Source of the DNA: Rhizobium sp. NXC24
GTDB lineage: Bacteria > Pseudomonadota > Alphaproteobacteria > Rhizobiales > Rhizobiaceae
Assembly (NCBI RefSeq): GCF_002944315.1
Contig: NZ_CP024314.1
Span: 1,054,001-1,118,000, forward strand
Reading direction: 5' to 3'
DNA length: 64,000 nucleotides
In this document: positions 55,622 through 64,000 of the stretch, piece after piece
Position numbering within the stretch: the first letter of the stretch is position 1
How the letters are laid out: each line of letters opens with the position of its first letter
The notes under the pieces: generated by a model
Databases searched by the model: none
What the model saw: the letters and a program-made list of their open reading frames with translations, nothing else
What the model was told of the DNA's origin: nothing
Made by a program: the position numbers and the translations under genes

Positions 55622-56626
55622 ATGAGAGGATTTCTTCGCGGCATGACCGCGGTTGCCGTAATGCTGGCCGGCACGTTTTCCGCTAGCGCTGCCGAAAAGA
55701 CCGATATTTCGATCACACGCCAGCCAGGCATTCTTTATCTCGTCAGCCACGTCATGGAGACGCAGAAGTTGATCGAGAAACGCGCCGAGGCTGACGGCCT
55801 GCCGGGCGTCAAGGTCGAATGGCGTACCTTTAGCGGCGGCGGCGCGCAAACGGACGCGCTTCTTGCCGGCAGTGTCGACATCGTCAATACCGGCACCGGC
55901 AATCTGCTGCTGCTCTGGGATCGCACGAGAGGCAAGGTCAAGGGCATCGTCACCAACTCCGCGCAGCCGGTCATCATGGTCTCGCGCGATCCGCGCATCA
56001 AATCGCTGAAGGACATCCAGCCGGGCGATAAGATCGCCGTGCCGACGGTCGGCGTCTCGACGCAGGCGATCCTGCTGCAGATGGCCGCCGCTCAGATGTA
56101 TGGTGACGATCAAGTACACAAGTTCGACGCCAATACGGTGCAGCTTGGCCATCCCGACGCCATGGCGGCGCTTGCAAACCAGAACCATGAAGTGAAAAGC
56201 CATTTCTCGGCCCCACCCTTCCAATATCTAGAACTGAAGCAGCCGGGCGTTCATCAAGTCGTCGATTCCCGCGACATCATCGGTGGCGAGCTGACGCAAG
56301 GCACCTTCTTCACGACGACGCAATTCGCTGATGCCAACCCCACGATCATCAAGGCCATACGCGAAGCGACGGCCGATGCCATCGGTGTAATCAAAAAGGA
56401 CCCGAAGACAGCAGTCGAGGCCTACAAGACGGTCAGCGGTGACAAGACCAGTGTCGACGACCTCCTGACGATCCTGAACCAGCCGCACATGATGGAATTC
56501 CGCATGGATCCGCAGGGAACCATGAAATTTGCGGCGCATCTCCACAAGATCGGGACCTTGAAGGCGATGCCCAAGGCCTGGACCGACTACTATCTGCCGG
56601 AAGCGGCGGATCTGAATGGCAATTGA
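55622..56626 (+). CDS. NitT/TauT-type ABC transporter substrate-binding protein
   Basis: A 334-residue periplasmic protein with a signal peptide (MRGFLRGMTAVAVMLAGTFS to about residue 23, AEK after it) and the SsuA/NMT1-type binding fold (GAQTDALLAGSVDIVNTGTG, abbreviated). Relatives bind sulfonates, nitrate, taurine or aromatic acids. ATG 55622 follows GGGAGGA. The gene begins an operon with sugar-acid enzymes, so the ligand may be a carboxylate instead. Confidence 0.85.
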   Translation: MRGFLRGMTAVAVMLAGTFSASAAEKTDISITRQPGILYLVSHVMETQKLIEKRAEADGLPGVKVEWRTFSGGGAQTDALLAGSVDIVNTGTGNLLLLWDRTRGKVKGIVTNSAQPVIMVSRDPRIKSLKDIQPGDKIAVPTVGVSTQAILLQMAAAQMYGDDQVHKFDANTVQLGHPDAMAALANQNHEVKSHFSAPPFQYLELKQPGVHQVVDSRDIIGGELTQGTFFTTTQFADANPTIIKAIREATADAIGVIKKDPKTAVEAYKTVSGDKTSVDDLLTILNQPHMMEFRMDPQGTMKFAAHLHKIGTLKAMPKAWTDYYLPEAADLNGN

Positions 56627-56679
56627 AGCCTGATGGCGGCGCCAATGCCGCCCTCAGCTATCTCTCATGGAGGAGCCTT

Positions 56680-57495
56680 ATGCTTCAGGCAAAAATTGCA
56701 GCCGATGCCGTGCCGGCTGAAATGGCCAAGGCCAAACCACTCTTGAACGTCGACAAGGTGACGCTTCGCTACAAGACGCCGAACCTTTTGATCACCGCCA
56801 CCGAAGAGGTCAGCTTTTCGGTAGCGCAATCGGATCGCTTCGTGCTCCTCGGACCATCCGGTTGCGGAAAATCGACATTGCTAAAGGCCATCGGCGGCTA
56901 TCTGACGCCGGCGGCGGGCCGCATCGAGATCAAGGGGCAACCCGTGAAGAAGCCCGGCGCGGACCGGATGATGGTCTTTCAGGAGTTCGACCAGCTCCTG
57001 CCCTGGAAGACTGTCCTGGAAAACGTCATGTTTCCGCTGACGACCGCCCGGCGCCTGCCTCGTGCGCAAGCCGAAGCCATCGCCCGCGACTATATCGACA
57101 AGGTCAAGCTCACTCGCGCTGTGGATACCTATCCGCACATGCTTTCTGGCGGCATGAAGCAGCGTGTGGCGATCGCTCGCGGCATGGCTATGCAACCCGA
57201 CATCCTGCTGATGGACGAACCCTTTGCCGCACTCGACGCTCTGACCCGCAGGCAGATGCAGGACGAGCTTCTGCAGCTTTGGGAGGATACGCGTTTCACC
57301 GTCATCTTCGTCACACATTCGATCGCCGAGGCAATCAAGATCTCGAACCGCATCCTGCTGCTTTCCCCGCATCCCGGCCGCGTCAAGGCCGAGGTTCGCA
57401 ATGTCGAATCCGTCCGTCACGACACCGCCGCAGCCGCGGAACTGGAACACGAAATCCATCACATGCTGTTTGCCGAAGCCGGACATAGGGAATAG
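56680..57495 (+). CDS. NitT/TauT-type ABC transporter ATPase
   Basis: A 271-residue ATPase: Walker A GPSGCGKST near residues 60-68, Q-loop QEFDQLLPW, signature LSGGMKQR and Walker B ILLMDEP. ATG 56680 has GGAGGAG upstream; the frame extends 19 codons to 56623, overlapping the previous stop, with no ribosome site. Partner of the adjacent binding protein and permease. Confidence 0.88.
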   Translation: MLQAKIAADAVPAEMAKAKPLLNVDKVTLRYKTPNLLITATEEVSFSVAQSDRFVLLGPSGCGKSTLLKAIGGYLTPAAGRIEIKGQPVKKPGADRMMVFQEFDQLLPWKTVLENVMFPLTTARRLPRAQAEAIARDYIDKVKLTRAVDTYPHMLSGGMKQRVAIARGMAMQPDILLMDEPFAALDALTRRQMQDELLQLWEDTRFTVIFVTHSIAEAIKISNRILLLSPHPGRVKAEVRNVESVRHDTAAAAELEHEIHHMLFAEAGHRE

Positions 57496-57498
57496 GCC

Positions 57499-58362
57499 AT
57501 GAACGCACCGCAGATCATCCTCGCGCCTGAGAGGACCGAACCCGCAGGCCACATCGCCTCTGTCGAGCAGAAACTCGGCGCCATCGAACTTCTTTGGCAG
57601 TCGAGCCTCTTCCGCAAATCGTTGCTGATAGTCGTCCTGGCCATCATCTGGGAGAGCTATGCGCGGCATCTCGACAATCCGCTGCTTTTCCCGACACTCA
57701 GCGACACGCTGACGGCGCTCTACGATCGTTTTGCAGACGGCGTTCTGCCCGAGCGCATCTGGACGACGCTGAAGGTATTGGTGACGGGCTACGTGACGGG
57801 GACGGTCCTCGCCGCTATTTTGACCGTTGTCGCAATCAACACTCGTATCGGCACCGATTTTCTCGAAACAATGACGGCGATGTTCAACCCGCTGCCGGCG
57901 ATCTCGCTGCTGCCGCTCGCCCTCATCTGGTTCGGTCTCGGCCCCGCGAGCCTGGTCTTCGTGCTCGTGCATTCCGTGCTCTGGGCGGTTGCCCTCAACA
58001 CCCATGCCGGCTTTCTCGGCGTTTCGCGCACGCTGCGCATGGTGGGGGCCAACTATGGGCTGACCGGACTTTCCTATGTGTTTCGCATCCTCATTCCCGC
58101 CGCCTTCCCGTCGATCCTGACCGGATTGAAGATCGGCTGGGCCTTCTCCTGGCGCACCTTGATCGCCGCCGAACTCGTCTTCGGCGTTTCCTCTGGTCAA
58201 GGCGGGCTTGGATGGTTCATTTTCGAAAACCGCAACCTCCTCGACATACCCTCGGTCTTCGCCGGCCTGCTGACGGTCATCGTCATCGGCCTCATCGTCG
58301 AGAACCTGGTTTTCCAAACGATCGAGCGCCGAACCTTACAGAAATGGGGCATGAAGGAATGA
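57499..58362 (+). CDS. NitT/TauT-type ABC transporter permease
   Basis: A 287-residue permease with a hydrophilic N-terminus (about 1-35) followed by about six helices and the coupling loop GVSRTLRMVGANYG, typical of SsuC/TauC-like subunits. It starts three bases after the ATPase stop codon. An 11-codon frame overlapping its stop (ATGA at 58359) is too short to call. The dehydratase gene follows after 54 bases. Confidence 0.88.
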   Translation: MNAPQIILAPERTEPAGHIASVEQKLGAIELLWQSSLFRKSLLIVVLAIIWESYARHLDNPLLFPTLSDTLTALYDRFADGVLPERIWTTLKVLVTGYVTGTVLAAILTVVAINTRIGTDFLETMTAMFNPLPAISLLPLALIWFGLGPASLVFVLVHSVLWAVALNTHAGFLGVSRTLRMVGANYGLTGLSYVFRILIPAAFPSILTGLKIGWAFSWRTLIAAELVFGVSSGQGGLGWFIFENRNLLDIPSVFAGLLTVIVIGLIVENLVFQTIERRTLQKWGMKE

Positions 58363-58416
58363 CGCCCGCGCAAATTCGAGTCCTCGGCCAATAGTTGAAT
58401 ATAAGGTCTCAACATA

Positions 58417-60153
58417 ATGAATATTAAAAGGAAATCGGTGGACTTGCGCAGCGCCAAATGGTTCGCGCCCGACGACCTCAGAAGTTCCGGACATCGATCG
58501 CGCACCATGCAGATGGGCTATGCGCCGGAAGAATGGGCGGGCAAGCCCGTCATCGCCATCCTTAACACCTGGTCCGACGCCAACCCTTGCCACGCGCATT
58601 TCAAGCACCGGGTCGAAGATGTCAAACGCGGCATCTTCCAGGCCGGCGGCTTTCCTCTCGAACTACCGGCGCTGTCGCTGTCCGAAAGCTATGTCAAACC
58701 GACGACCATGCTCTATCGCAATATGCTGGCGATGGAGGCGGAAGAACTACTGCGCTCGCATCCGGTCGACGGTGCCGTGCTGATGGGCGGCTGTGACAAG
58801 ACCACGCCCGGCCTCGTCATGGGCGCGCTCAGCATGGGGCTGCCGATGATCTATCTGCCCGCCGGCCCGATGTTGCGCGGCAATTATCGCGGCGAATATC
58901 TGGGTTCCGGTTCCGACGCCTGGAAGTTCTGGGACGAGCGCCGCGCCGGCGCCATTTCGGAGAAGGAATGGGTCGACGTCGAAGCCGGCATCGCCCGGTC
59001 CTACGGCCACTGCATGACGATGGGCACGGCGAGCACGATGACGGCGATTGCCGAGGCGTTGGGCCTGACCTTGCCCGGAGCGAGCTCCATCCCGGCAGCC
59101 GATTCCAACCATATCCGCATGTCTTCGGCCGTCGGCCGCCGCATTGTCGAGATGGTCTGGGAAGACCTTGTCCCCTCGAAGATCGTCACGGCCGCCGCCG
59201 TCAGCAACGCAGTTGCAGTGGCTATGGCGACGGGCTGTTCCACGAATGCGGTCGTGCATCTGATCGCCATGGCGCGCCGCGCCGGTGTCGCCCTTACGCT
59301 GGATGATCTCGACAAGGCTAGCCGGACGACACCGGTGCTCGCCAATATCCGGCCGACCGGCAAGGCCTATCTGATGGAAGACTTCTACTATGCCGGCGGC
59401 CTGCGTGCGCTGATGGCAAAGCTGTCCACGAAGCTCGATCTCTCCGCGCTGACCGTTTCCGGCGTCACCCTCGGCGAGACCCTGGAGGGCGCCAAGTGCT
59501 ACAATGACGATGTCATCCGCTCGCTCGACAATCCCGTCTATCACGAGGGCTCCCTCGCAGTCGTGAAGGGCAATCTTGCGCCGACCGGAGCAGTCATCAA
59601 GCCGGCTGCCTGCGATCCGCGCTTCCACAAGCACCAGGGACCGGCCTTGGTGTTCGACAGCTATCCGGAGATGAAAGCGGCGGTGGACGACGAAAATCTC
59701 GACATCACGCCGGACCATGTCATGGTGCTGCGCGGCGCCGGCCCGCAGGGCGGGCCTGGGATGCCGGAATGGGGCATGCTCCCAATCCCGAAGGCACTAT
59801 TGAAGCAAGGCCATCGCGACATGCTGCGTCTGTCCGATGCCCGCATGAGCGGCACGAGCTACGGCGCCTGCATCCTGCATGTCTCCCCGGAATCGTATGT
59901 CGGCGGCCCGCTGGCGCTGCTGAAGAACGGCGACATTATCAGCCTCGATCTCGAAGCACGGCGGATCGACATGCTCGTGGATGACCACGAATTGCAGCGG
60001 CGGCGCGAAGCCTGGGTCAAACCCGCGGAAAAATTCGGCCGCGGCTATGGCTGGATGTTCGCCCGCCACGTGACGCAGGCCGATACGGGCTGCGATTTTG
60101 ATTTCCTGGAAACCGGTTTCGGCCCGACGCCAGGCGAACCCGATATTTATTGA
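58417..60153 (+). CDS. IlvD/Edd family sugar-acid (aldonate) dehydratase
   Basis: A 578-residue dehydratase. Three cluster cysteines are placed as in the [2Fe-2S] pentonate dehydratases: Cys58 (SDANPCHAHF), Cys126 (GGCDKTTPG, with a Lys in the active site) and Cys199 (GHCMTMGTAST). The catalytic Ser region ARMSGTSYGACILH is also present. Rhizobial L-arabinonate dehydratase has the same length and layout, so an aldonic acid to 2-keto-3-deoxy acid reaction is likely; which sugar acid is used is not known. In an operon with RraA. Confidence 0.86.
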   Translation: MNIKRKSVDLRSAKWFAPDDLRSSGHRSRTMQMGYAPEEWAGKPVIAILNTWSDANPCHAHFKHRVEDVKRGIFQAGGFPLELPALSLSESYVKPTTMLYRNMLAMEAEELLRSHPVDGAVLMGGCDKTTPGLVMGALSMGLPMIYLPAGPMLRGNYRGEYLGSGSDAWKFWDERRAGAISEKEWVDVEAGIARSYGHCMTMGTASTMTAIAEALGLTLPGASSIPAADSNHIRMSSAVGRRIVEMVWEDLVPSKIVTAAAVSNAVAVAMATGCSTNAVVHLIAMARRAGVALTLDDLDKASRTTPVLANIRPTGKAYLMEDFYYAGGLRALMAKLSTKLDLSALTVSGVTLGETLEGAKCYNDDVIRSLDNPVYHEGSLAVVKGNLAPTGAVIKPAACDPRFHKHQGPALVFDSYPEMKAAVDDENLDITPDHVMVLRGAGPQGGPGMPEWGMLPIPKALLKQGHRDMLRLSDARMSGTSYGACILHVSPESYVGGPLALLKNGDIISLDLEARRIDMLVDDHELQRRREAWVKPAEKFGRGYGWMFARHVTQADTGCDFDFLETGFGPTPGEPDIY

Positions 60154-60170
60154 CCGCAAAGGACGATATC

Positions 60171-60896
60171 ATGAGCAATTACGTGTTGAGTAGCGAGACC
60201 CGCAGCAAGCTTATGGGCGTTGCCACGCCGACGATCGCCACGGCGCTTTTCAAGCGCGGCCTTCGCAACCAATTCATCCAGGATGTTCGCCCGCTGTCAC
60301 CGAAGAAAGCGAACATGGTCGGCCAGGCCTTCACGCTGCGCTACATCCCCGCGCGCGAAGATCTGAACACGATCGAGGTCTTCCGCAACCCTGAACATCC
60401 GCAGCGCGCGGCAGTGGAAGCGTGCCCGCCCGGCGCCGTCCTCGTGATGGATAGCCGCAAGGATGCACGCGCGGCCTCGGCCGGCTCGATCCTGATATCG
60501 CGGCTGCAGGTGCGGGGCGTCGCCGGCGTCGTGACCGATGGCGGTTTTCGCGACAGCCCGGAAATCGCCAATCTCGACATTCCCGCCTATCATCACCGCC
60601 CGTCCGCGCCGACAAACCTGACTCTGCATCAGGCGATCGAAATAAATGGACCGATCGGCTGTGGCGATGTCGCGGTTTTCCCCGGCGATGTTCTTGTCGG
60701 CGACAATGAGGGCGTCATCGTCATCCCGGCCCACCTCGCCGACGAAATCGCCGATGAGACTGTCGAAATGACCGCTTACGAGGATTTCGTCACCGAGGAA
60801 GTCCTTAACGGCGCGACCATCATCGGACTTTACCCGGCAACCAGCGACGCGCCGAAGGTCAAGTTCGCCGAGTGGAGGAAGCAGAAAGGACGCTGA
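60171..60896 (+). CDS. RraA-family lyase/aldolase-like protein
   Basis: A 241-residue protein of the RraA / 4-hydroxy-4-methyl-2-oxoglutarate aldolase family, with the GGFRDS motif (Arg-Asp pair that binds substrate and metal) near residue 124 and GDNEGVIVIPAHLADEI near 180 to 197. Members cleave or decarboxylate 2-oxo acids, while RraA itself inhibits RNase E. Linkage to an aldonate dehydratase favours an enzyme acting on a 2-keto acid. ATG 60171 has AAAGGA upstream. Confidence 0.82.
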   Translation: MSNYVLSSETRSKLMGVATPTIATALFKRGLRNQFIQDVRPLSPKKANMVGQAFTLRYIPAREDLNTIEVFRNPEHPQRAAVEACPPGAVLVMDSRKDARAASAGSILISRLQVRGVAGVVTDGGFRDSPEIANLDIPAYHHRPSAPTNLTLHQAIEINGPIGCGDVAVFPGDVLVGDNEGVIVIPAHLADEIADETVEMTAYEDFVTEEVLNGATIIGLYPATSDAPKVKFAEWRKQKGR

Positions 60897-60925
60897 TCGG
60901 CGTCTTCAGCGCTATGTCGAACCGA

Positions 60926-60961
60926 AATCCCGTCACCGATTACGGGGACGGGATTATTTTT
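60926..60961 (+). terminator. Rho-independent terminator of the dehydratase operon
   Basis: The arms AATCCCGTC (60926-60934) and GACGGGATT (60947-60955) pair perfectly over nine bases, with a 12-base loop and a following ATTTTT run. It ends the operon 30 bases after the RraA stop. The AT-rich stretch 60962-61015 and the rest of the 279-base gap hold no gene I can see. Confidence 0.88.
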
Positions 60962-61175
60962 GAGAATAAATAATTATATCAATATATTATCGATATTATC
61001 TAATTTGATCTATGAGGACCCCTTCTTTTGGTGTCGTCTGAAAATTCGTTGCCCTTGGCTGCGCACGGGTGTTGGCGGCCTCGCCTCTTGGCATTGCCAA
61101 TTATGCGCATAACGGTCTAGCTACAGGCAGCCGATCTTTGCCGCGAGAATTTGATAGTTGAGGAGTTACAAGCCC

Positions 61176-61595
61176 ATGTCCGTCACACGCGAAACCCTGG
61201 CCCTGTCCCATGCCGGCGCAATGCAGGCTCTTGCGGCAGCGATCGCCCATGCCGAGAAGATCGGCATTCCGCAGTGTGTCTTTATTGTCGACGCGAGCGG
61301 CGAAACCATCGCGAGCATCCGGATGGATGGCGCAAAATATCTAAGCATGCATACGGCTCGCGCCAAGGCCCGCACCGCCGCCTCGATCAATGCGCCGACC
61401 GGCGCCATCTCCTTCGAATTCGGCACCGCCGCCGGCATCGCCTCGCAAGGCGGCGTCACGCATCTGCCGGGCGGCCTGCCCATCCGTTTCGGCGGCCGGC
61501 TTGCTGGCGCGATCGGCGTAGGGTCGGGCACAGGCGATCAGGATTTCGAGGTCGCCCGCGCCGCACTTGCTGCCATTGGAGCCGATGCCGTTTAA
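61176..61595 (+). CDS. GlcG/HbpS-family protein
   Basis: A 139-residue protein of the GlcG/HbpS (DUF336) family: an opening LSHAGAMQALAAAIAHAEK helix and GGLPIRFGGRLAGAIGVGSG in the core (both abbreviated). Some members bind haem or stabilise redox enzymes; others accompany glycolate or propanediol genes and have no assigned role. ATG 61176 has GAGGAG nine bases upstream. Monocistronic, convergent with the amino acid transporter. Confidence 0.8.
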   Translation: MSVTRETLALSHAGAMQALAAAIAHAEKIGIPQCVFIVDASGETIASIRMDGAKYLSMHTARAKARTAASINAPTGAISFEFGTAAGIASQGGVTHLPGGLPIRFGGRLAGAIGVGSGTGDQDFEVARAALAAIGADAV

Positions 61596-61657
61596 GACAG
61601 GCTTCTCCCAGTCCGGCCATTTGCGAACGGCGCGTGTCCCCATTCTCCCGTTCAATC

Positions 61658-62461
61658 TCAGACGGCCGCAGCCGCATGGAAGCGGGACAAGAAAGCCTTC
61701 AGCCGTTCATTCTCCGCCACGAGCGCCGGAAGATCCTTCGGCGCTCCCTGAGCGGACACTTTTCCATCAGCCATGAAGACGATGCGGTCGCTGGCGTCCC
61801 TGGCAAAGGCGATCTCATGGGTGACCATCAGCATCGTCATGCCCTCCTCCGCCAATTGCCTGACAACATCGAGAACCTCGTTCACCAGTTCCGGATCGAG
61901 CGCAGAGGTGATTTCGTCTAACAGCAGGATCTTTGGGTCCATGGCCACGGCGCGGGCGATGCCGACGCGCTGCTGCTGACCACCCGACAATTCCGACGGC
62001 AGATTATTGATGCGGTGTCCGAGTCCCACGCGGCTGAGCCAATGCTCGGCTATCTCCCGCGCCTCCTTCTTCGGCTTGCCCCGGACCTTCTGAAGGCCGA
62101 GCATCACATTTTCCGCGGCAGTCAGATGCGGAAAGAGATTGAAGCTTTGGAAGACCATGCCCGTTTCGGCGCGCATGCGCGCCAGGTCCTTCTCGCCACG
62201 GCGCTGCTGATTGGTGCCGTCCCGATAGCCGACCTCGGCGCCATCGATCTGGATCGAGCCGCTGTCATAGCTTTCGAGAAAGTTCACGCAGCGCAGAAGC
62301 GTGGTCTTGCCGCTGCCCGAAGGGCCGATGACCGAGACCACCTCGCCTTTGGCGACATCCATATCGATGGAATGCAGAACCTGGACGGGTCCAAATGCCT
62401 TGGCGACATTGCGTATTCTAAGGAGCGGCGTGGCAGCTTGTATATTGTTCATGACGGTCAA
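61658..62461 (-). CDS. Polar amino acid ABC transporter ATPase, GlnQ/HisP-like
   Basis: A 267-residue ATPase: Walker A GPSGSGKTT near 46-54, Q-loop FQSFNLFPH, signature LSGGQQQR and Walker B ILLLDEITSALDPE, the last a hallmark of the PAAT family. It overlaps the stop of the permease upstream by four bases. Terminal gene of the importer operon. Confidence 0.91.
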   Translation of the reverse strand: MTVMNNIQAATPLLRIRNVAKAFGPVQVLHSIDMDVAKGEVVSVIGPSGSGKTTLLRCVNFLESYDSGSIQIDGAEVGYRDGTNQQRRGEKDLARMRAETGMVFQSFNLFPHLTAAENVMLGLQKVRGKPKKEAREIAEHWLSRVGLGHRINNLPSELSGGQQQRVGIARAVAMDPKILLLDEITSALDPELVNEVLDVVRQLAEEGMTMLMVTHEIAFARDASDRIVFMADGKVSAQGAPKDLPALVAENERLKAFLSRFHAAAAV

Positions 62462-63105
62462 TCCCTGATGTAGGAGTAGCGGCGCTCCATTCTCCGGCTC
62501 AGGCTGGAGAGACTGTAGTTGATCGCGAAGTAGATGAAGGCTCCGAGAAGGTAGAGCGGCATGGCCTCATAGGTCCGGCCGATCACTTCGTTGATCGACT
62601 GCATGAGGTCAACGATGCCGAGCAACGAAATCAGAGCACTTCCTTTGACCGCATCGGTCACGCCATTGATCCAGGGCGGCAGAAAGCGGCGTGTCGCCTG
62701 CGGGAAAATGACATAGCGCAGGCGCTGAACAAAAGTCAGGCCGATGGCCATGCCGGCTTCCATCTGTCCCTTGGGAATGGAGAGAACGGCGCCGCGCACG
62801 TATTCGACGACCTGGGCCGATTTGAACAGCGTCAAGGCGACCACACCGGCCCAAAAGGCAACGATATGCAGGCCGAGTGCTGGAAATCCATAATAGACGA
62901 TGAAGATGAGAACGAGGATTGGAATGCCTCTGATACAATCGCTGAAGAAGCGCACCAGCAGCTTGATCGGCCAGGGGCCGTAGATCAGCCCGACCCCAAA
63001 GACGATGCCGATGCAAAGCGAAAGCGCGACGACAATTGCGGAGACCCAAAGCGTGATCAGCAGGCCCTTCAGAAGGAACGGCAGAGCATAGACGATCGCA
63101 GCCAT
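62458..63105 (-). CDS. Polar amino acid ABC transporter permease (HisM/GlnP-like)
   Basis: A 215-residue permease with about five helices and the coupling-loop signature EAGMAIGLTFVQRLRYVIFPQA (abbreviated) typical of the HEQRA family. It forms a heterodimer with the next permease gene, from which it is separated by one base. Confidence 0.89.
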   Translation of the reverse strand: MAAIVYALPFLLKGLLITLWVSAIVVALSLCIGIVFGVGLIYGPWPIKLLVRFFSDCIRGIPILVLIFIVYYGFPALGLHIVAFWAGVVALTLFKSAQVVEYVRGAVLSIPKGQMEAGMAIGLTFVQRLRYVIFPQATRRFLPPWINGVTDAVKGSALISLLGIVDLMQSINEVIGRTYEAMPLYLLGAFIYFAINYSLSSLSRRMERRYSYIRD

Positions 63106-63106
63106 A

Positions 63107-63781
63107 CTAGCGCTCCACCCTGAAATGACCTTCCAGCCGTCGCAGGCCGAACAAGATGAGGTAACCGGTGACGAGATACATCAGGGTCGCGATGATGTAG
63201 ACCTCTACGATGCGGAAGGTGTTGAAATTGATCCATTGCGCTCCGTAGGTGAGCTCCGGAACCGCGATGACCGAGGCGACCGACGTATCCTTGAACAAAG
63301 AGATGAACGTGTTGGACAGCGCAGGCAAGGTGATGCGTGTCATCGTCGGCAGGCGGACGTAAAGGAGACGCTGCAACGGCGTCAGCCCGATCGCCTTGCC
63401 CGCATCGATCTGGCCCCGCGGCACGGCTTCGAGACCGGATCGGAACACCTCAACGAGATAGGCACCAGCATAGACCGACAAGGTGATGACGAAGGAGGTC
63501 GTCGCGCTATAGGCGATGTTCACAGCGGTCGGAAGTCCATAAAAGACGAGATAGACGAGCAGGATCAACGGCACATTGCGGATGAACTCGACGTAAGCGG
63601 CGATGAAACGGCGCACAATTTTGCCGGCCGATACGTACCAGATAGCGAGGACGAGCCCTATCAAGGCACCAATGGCAATGGAAATGACCGCCAGCTCGAG
63701 GCTGAGCAGAAGCCCGCCCCACAGCTTGTCGATGTGTCGCCAGATAAGATTGAAATTCAGGTGATAGCCCATGCCGGCCAT
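63107..63781 (-). CDS. Polar amino acid ABC transporter permease (HisQ-like)
   Basis: A 224-residue permease (or 221 from the second Met) with about five helices and the IDAGKAIGLTPLQRLLYVRLP coupling loop (abbreviated). Second membrane subunit of the importer; a 71-base gap separates it from the binding protein gene upstream. Confidence 0.89.
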   Translation of the reverse strand: MAGMGYHLNFNLIWRHIDKLWGGLLLSLELAVISIAIGALIGLVLAIWYVSAGKIVRRFIAAYVEFIRNVPLILLVYLVFYGLPTAVNIAYSATTSFVITLSVYAGAYLVEVFRSGLEAVPRGQIDAGKAIGLTPLQRLLYVRLPTMTRITLPALSNTFISLFKDTSVASVIAVPELTYGAQWINFNTFRIVEVYIIATLMYLVTGYLILFGLRRLEGHFRVER

Positions 63782-63852
63782 TATCTCCCGCTAAGCGATC
63801 GATGTCTGCGACGGAGCCAGCGCCAGCCGAAGCCGCGCTGGCTCCGTCCAGA

Positions 63853-64000
63853 TCAGATGGTCGGGAAACCCGGTTTGCGCACCGGCGCATCCAGGCCGAA
63901 ATATTCCTTGAAAGCAGCATCATAGAGCGCCGATTCATGGCCGAACATGGCGGTGTTGAACGTCGTATTGACGAAATACAGCCAGTCGAGATCGCCCTGA
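63853..64000 (-). CDS. Amino acid ABC transporter substrate-binding protein, C-terminal end (partial)
   Basis: The minus-strand frame from the window edge to TGA at 63855-63853 encodes the last 48 residues of a family-3 solute-binding protein (GDLDWLYFVNTTFNTAM, YFGLDAPVRKPGFPTI). The remainder lies beyond the window. It completes the importer encoded by the three genes downstream. Confidence 0.8.
   Translation of the reverse strand, partial: QGDLDWLYFVNTTFNTAMFGHESALYDAAFKEYFGLDAPVRKPGFPTI

Noticed and set aside
56881..58317. 478-codon minus-strand frame opposite the NitT/TauT ATPase and permease
   Set aside because: Glu/Asp/Arg/Gln-rich antisense of two recognisable transporter genes.
58359..58394. 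11-codon frame overlapping the NitT/TauT permease stop by ATGA
   Set aside because: Too short to support as a gene; I could not tie it to a remnant.
60962..61015. AT-rich stretch after the RraA terminator as a possible origin or attachment site
   Set aside because: It has only low-complexity AT runs and a short imperfect palindrome, with no flanking repeats or integrase.
1..64000. Insertion sequences, phage genes, integrase, CRISPR array, tRNA or rRNA genes, replication origin
   Set aside because: No transposase or integrase motifs, regular spaced repeats, cloverleaf-like sequences or ribosomal RNA cores were seen on either strand. A tRNA scan was not possible, so absence is by reading only.

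Overview
The window looks like chromosome, or a large stable replicon, of a Rhizobium/Agrobacterium-type alphaproteobacterium. The evidence is high GC with rhizobial codon use, a nadQ-nadABC cluster, many ABC importers paired with GntR, LacI or RpiR regulators, and dense sugar-acid and amino-acid catabolic genes. I see no rRNA, tRNA, CRISPR array, phage or insertion sequence. The species cannot be fixed from the sequence alone.

Layout. 1-3.7 kb: the end of an EAL protein, a J-domain protein, a DUF899 protein and a PAS hybrid histidine kinase whose first PAS domain is a remnant. 3.7-6.8 kb: M24 peptidase and GntR genes divergent from a DHDPS-family lyase, possibly for proline or hydroxyproline compounds. 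6.8-16.5 kb: a small membrane protein, a DUF1800/DUF1501 secreted pair, an arginase-family protein, a GH38 alpha-mannosidase, and an Fsr-like MFS pump divergent from an AraC regulator. 16.5-26.7 kb: a LacI-controlled operon (CUT1 ABC importer, GH127 beta-L-arabinofuranosidase, DHDPS-family lyase, a 33-codon scar of an SDR gene, GMC oxidoreductase). 26.7-33.1 kb: a frameshifted FdhF-type molybdopterin oxidoreductase, a lytic transglycosylase, a LysR/MFS divergent pair and a flavin reductase-like protein.

33.2-45.0 kb is the most coherent system. It holds anmK, a serine beta-lactamase-like hydrolase, a complete dipeptide/oligopeptide ABC importer with fused ATPases, murQ, a BadF-type amino-sugar kinase, a murA paralogue and a divergent RpiR/MurR regulator. 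Together these could import cell-wall fragments and turn anhydro-MurNAc back into UDP-sugar precursors. Two promoters in the locus share the same module: a palindrome of GGAAT-N5-ATTCC type, 7-8 bp upstream of a TTGAC -35 box.

45.0-52.3 kb: a TacAT-like toxin-antitoxin pair, an amine oxidase, a 2-hydroxychromene-2-carboxylate isomerase-like protein, and nadQ-nadA-nadB-nadC with two operator-like sites. 52.3-61.0 kb: a sugar-acid-type catabolic cluster (frameshifted MHS symporter, SMP-30 lactonase, GntR, NitT/TauT-type ABC importer, IlvD/Edd aldonate dehydratase, RraA-family lyase) in which an identical 21-bp element lies before both transporter units. 61.2-64 kb: a GlcG/HbpS protein and a polar amino acid ABC importer that runs off the end.

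Gene decay recurs: two single-base frameshifts, both a G lost from a CGGA context, one gene with a large internal deletion, a remnant PAS domain and an MFS protein that seems to lack a helix. The two frameshifts could be real or assembly error.
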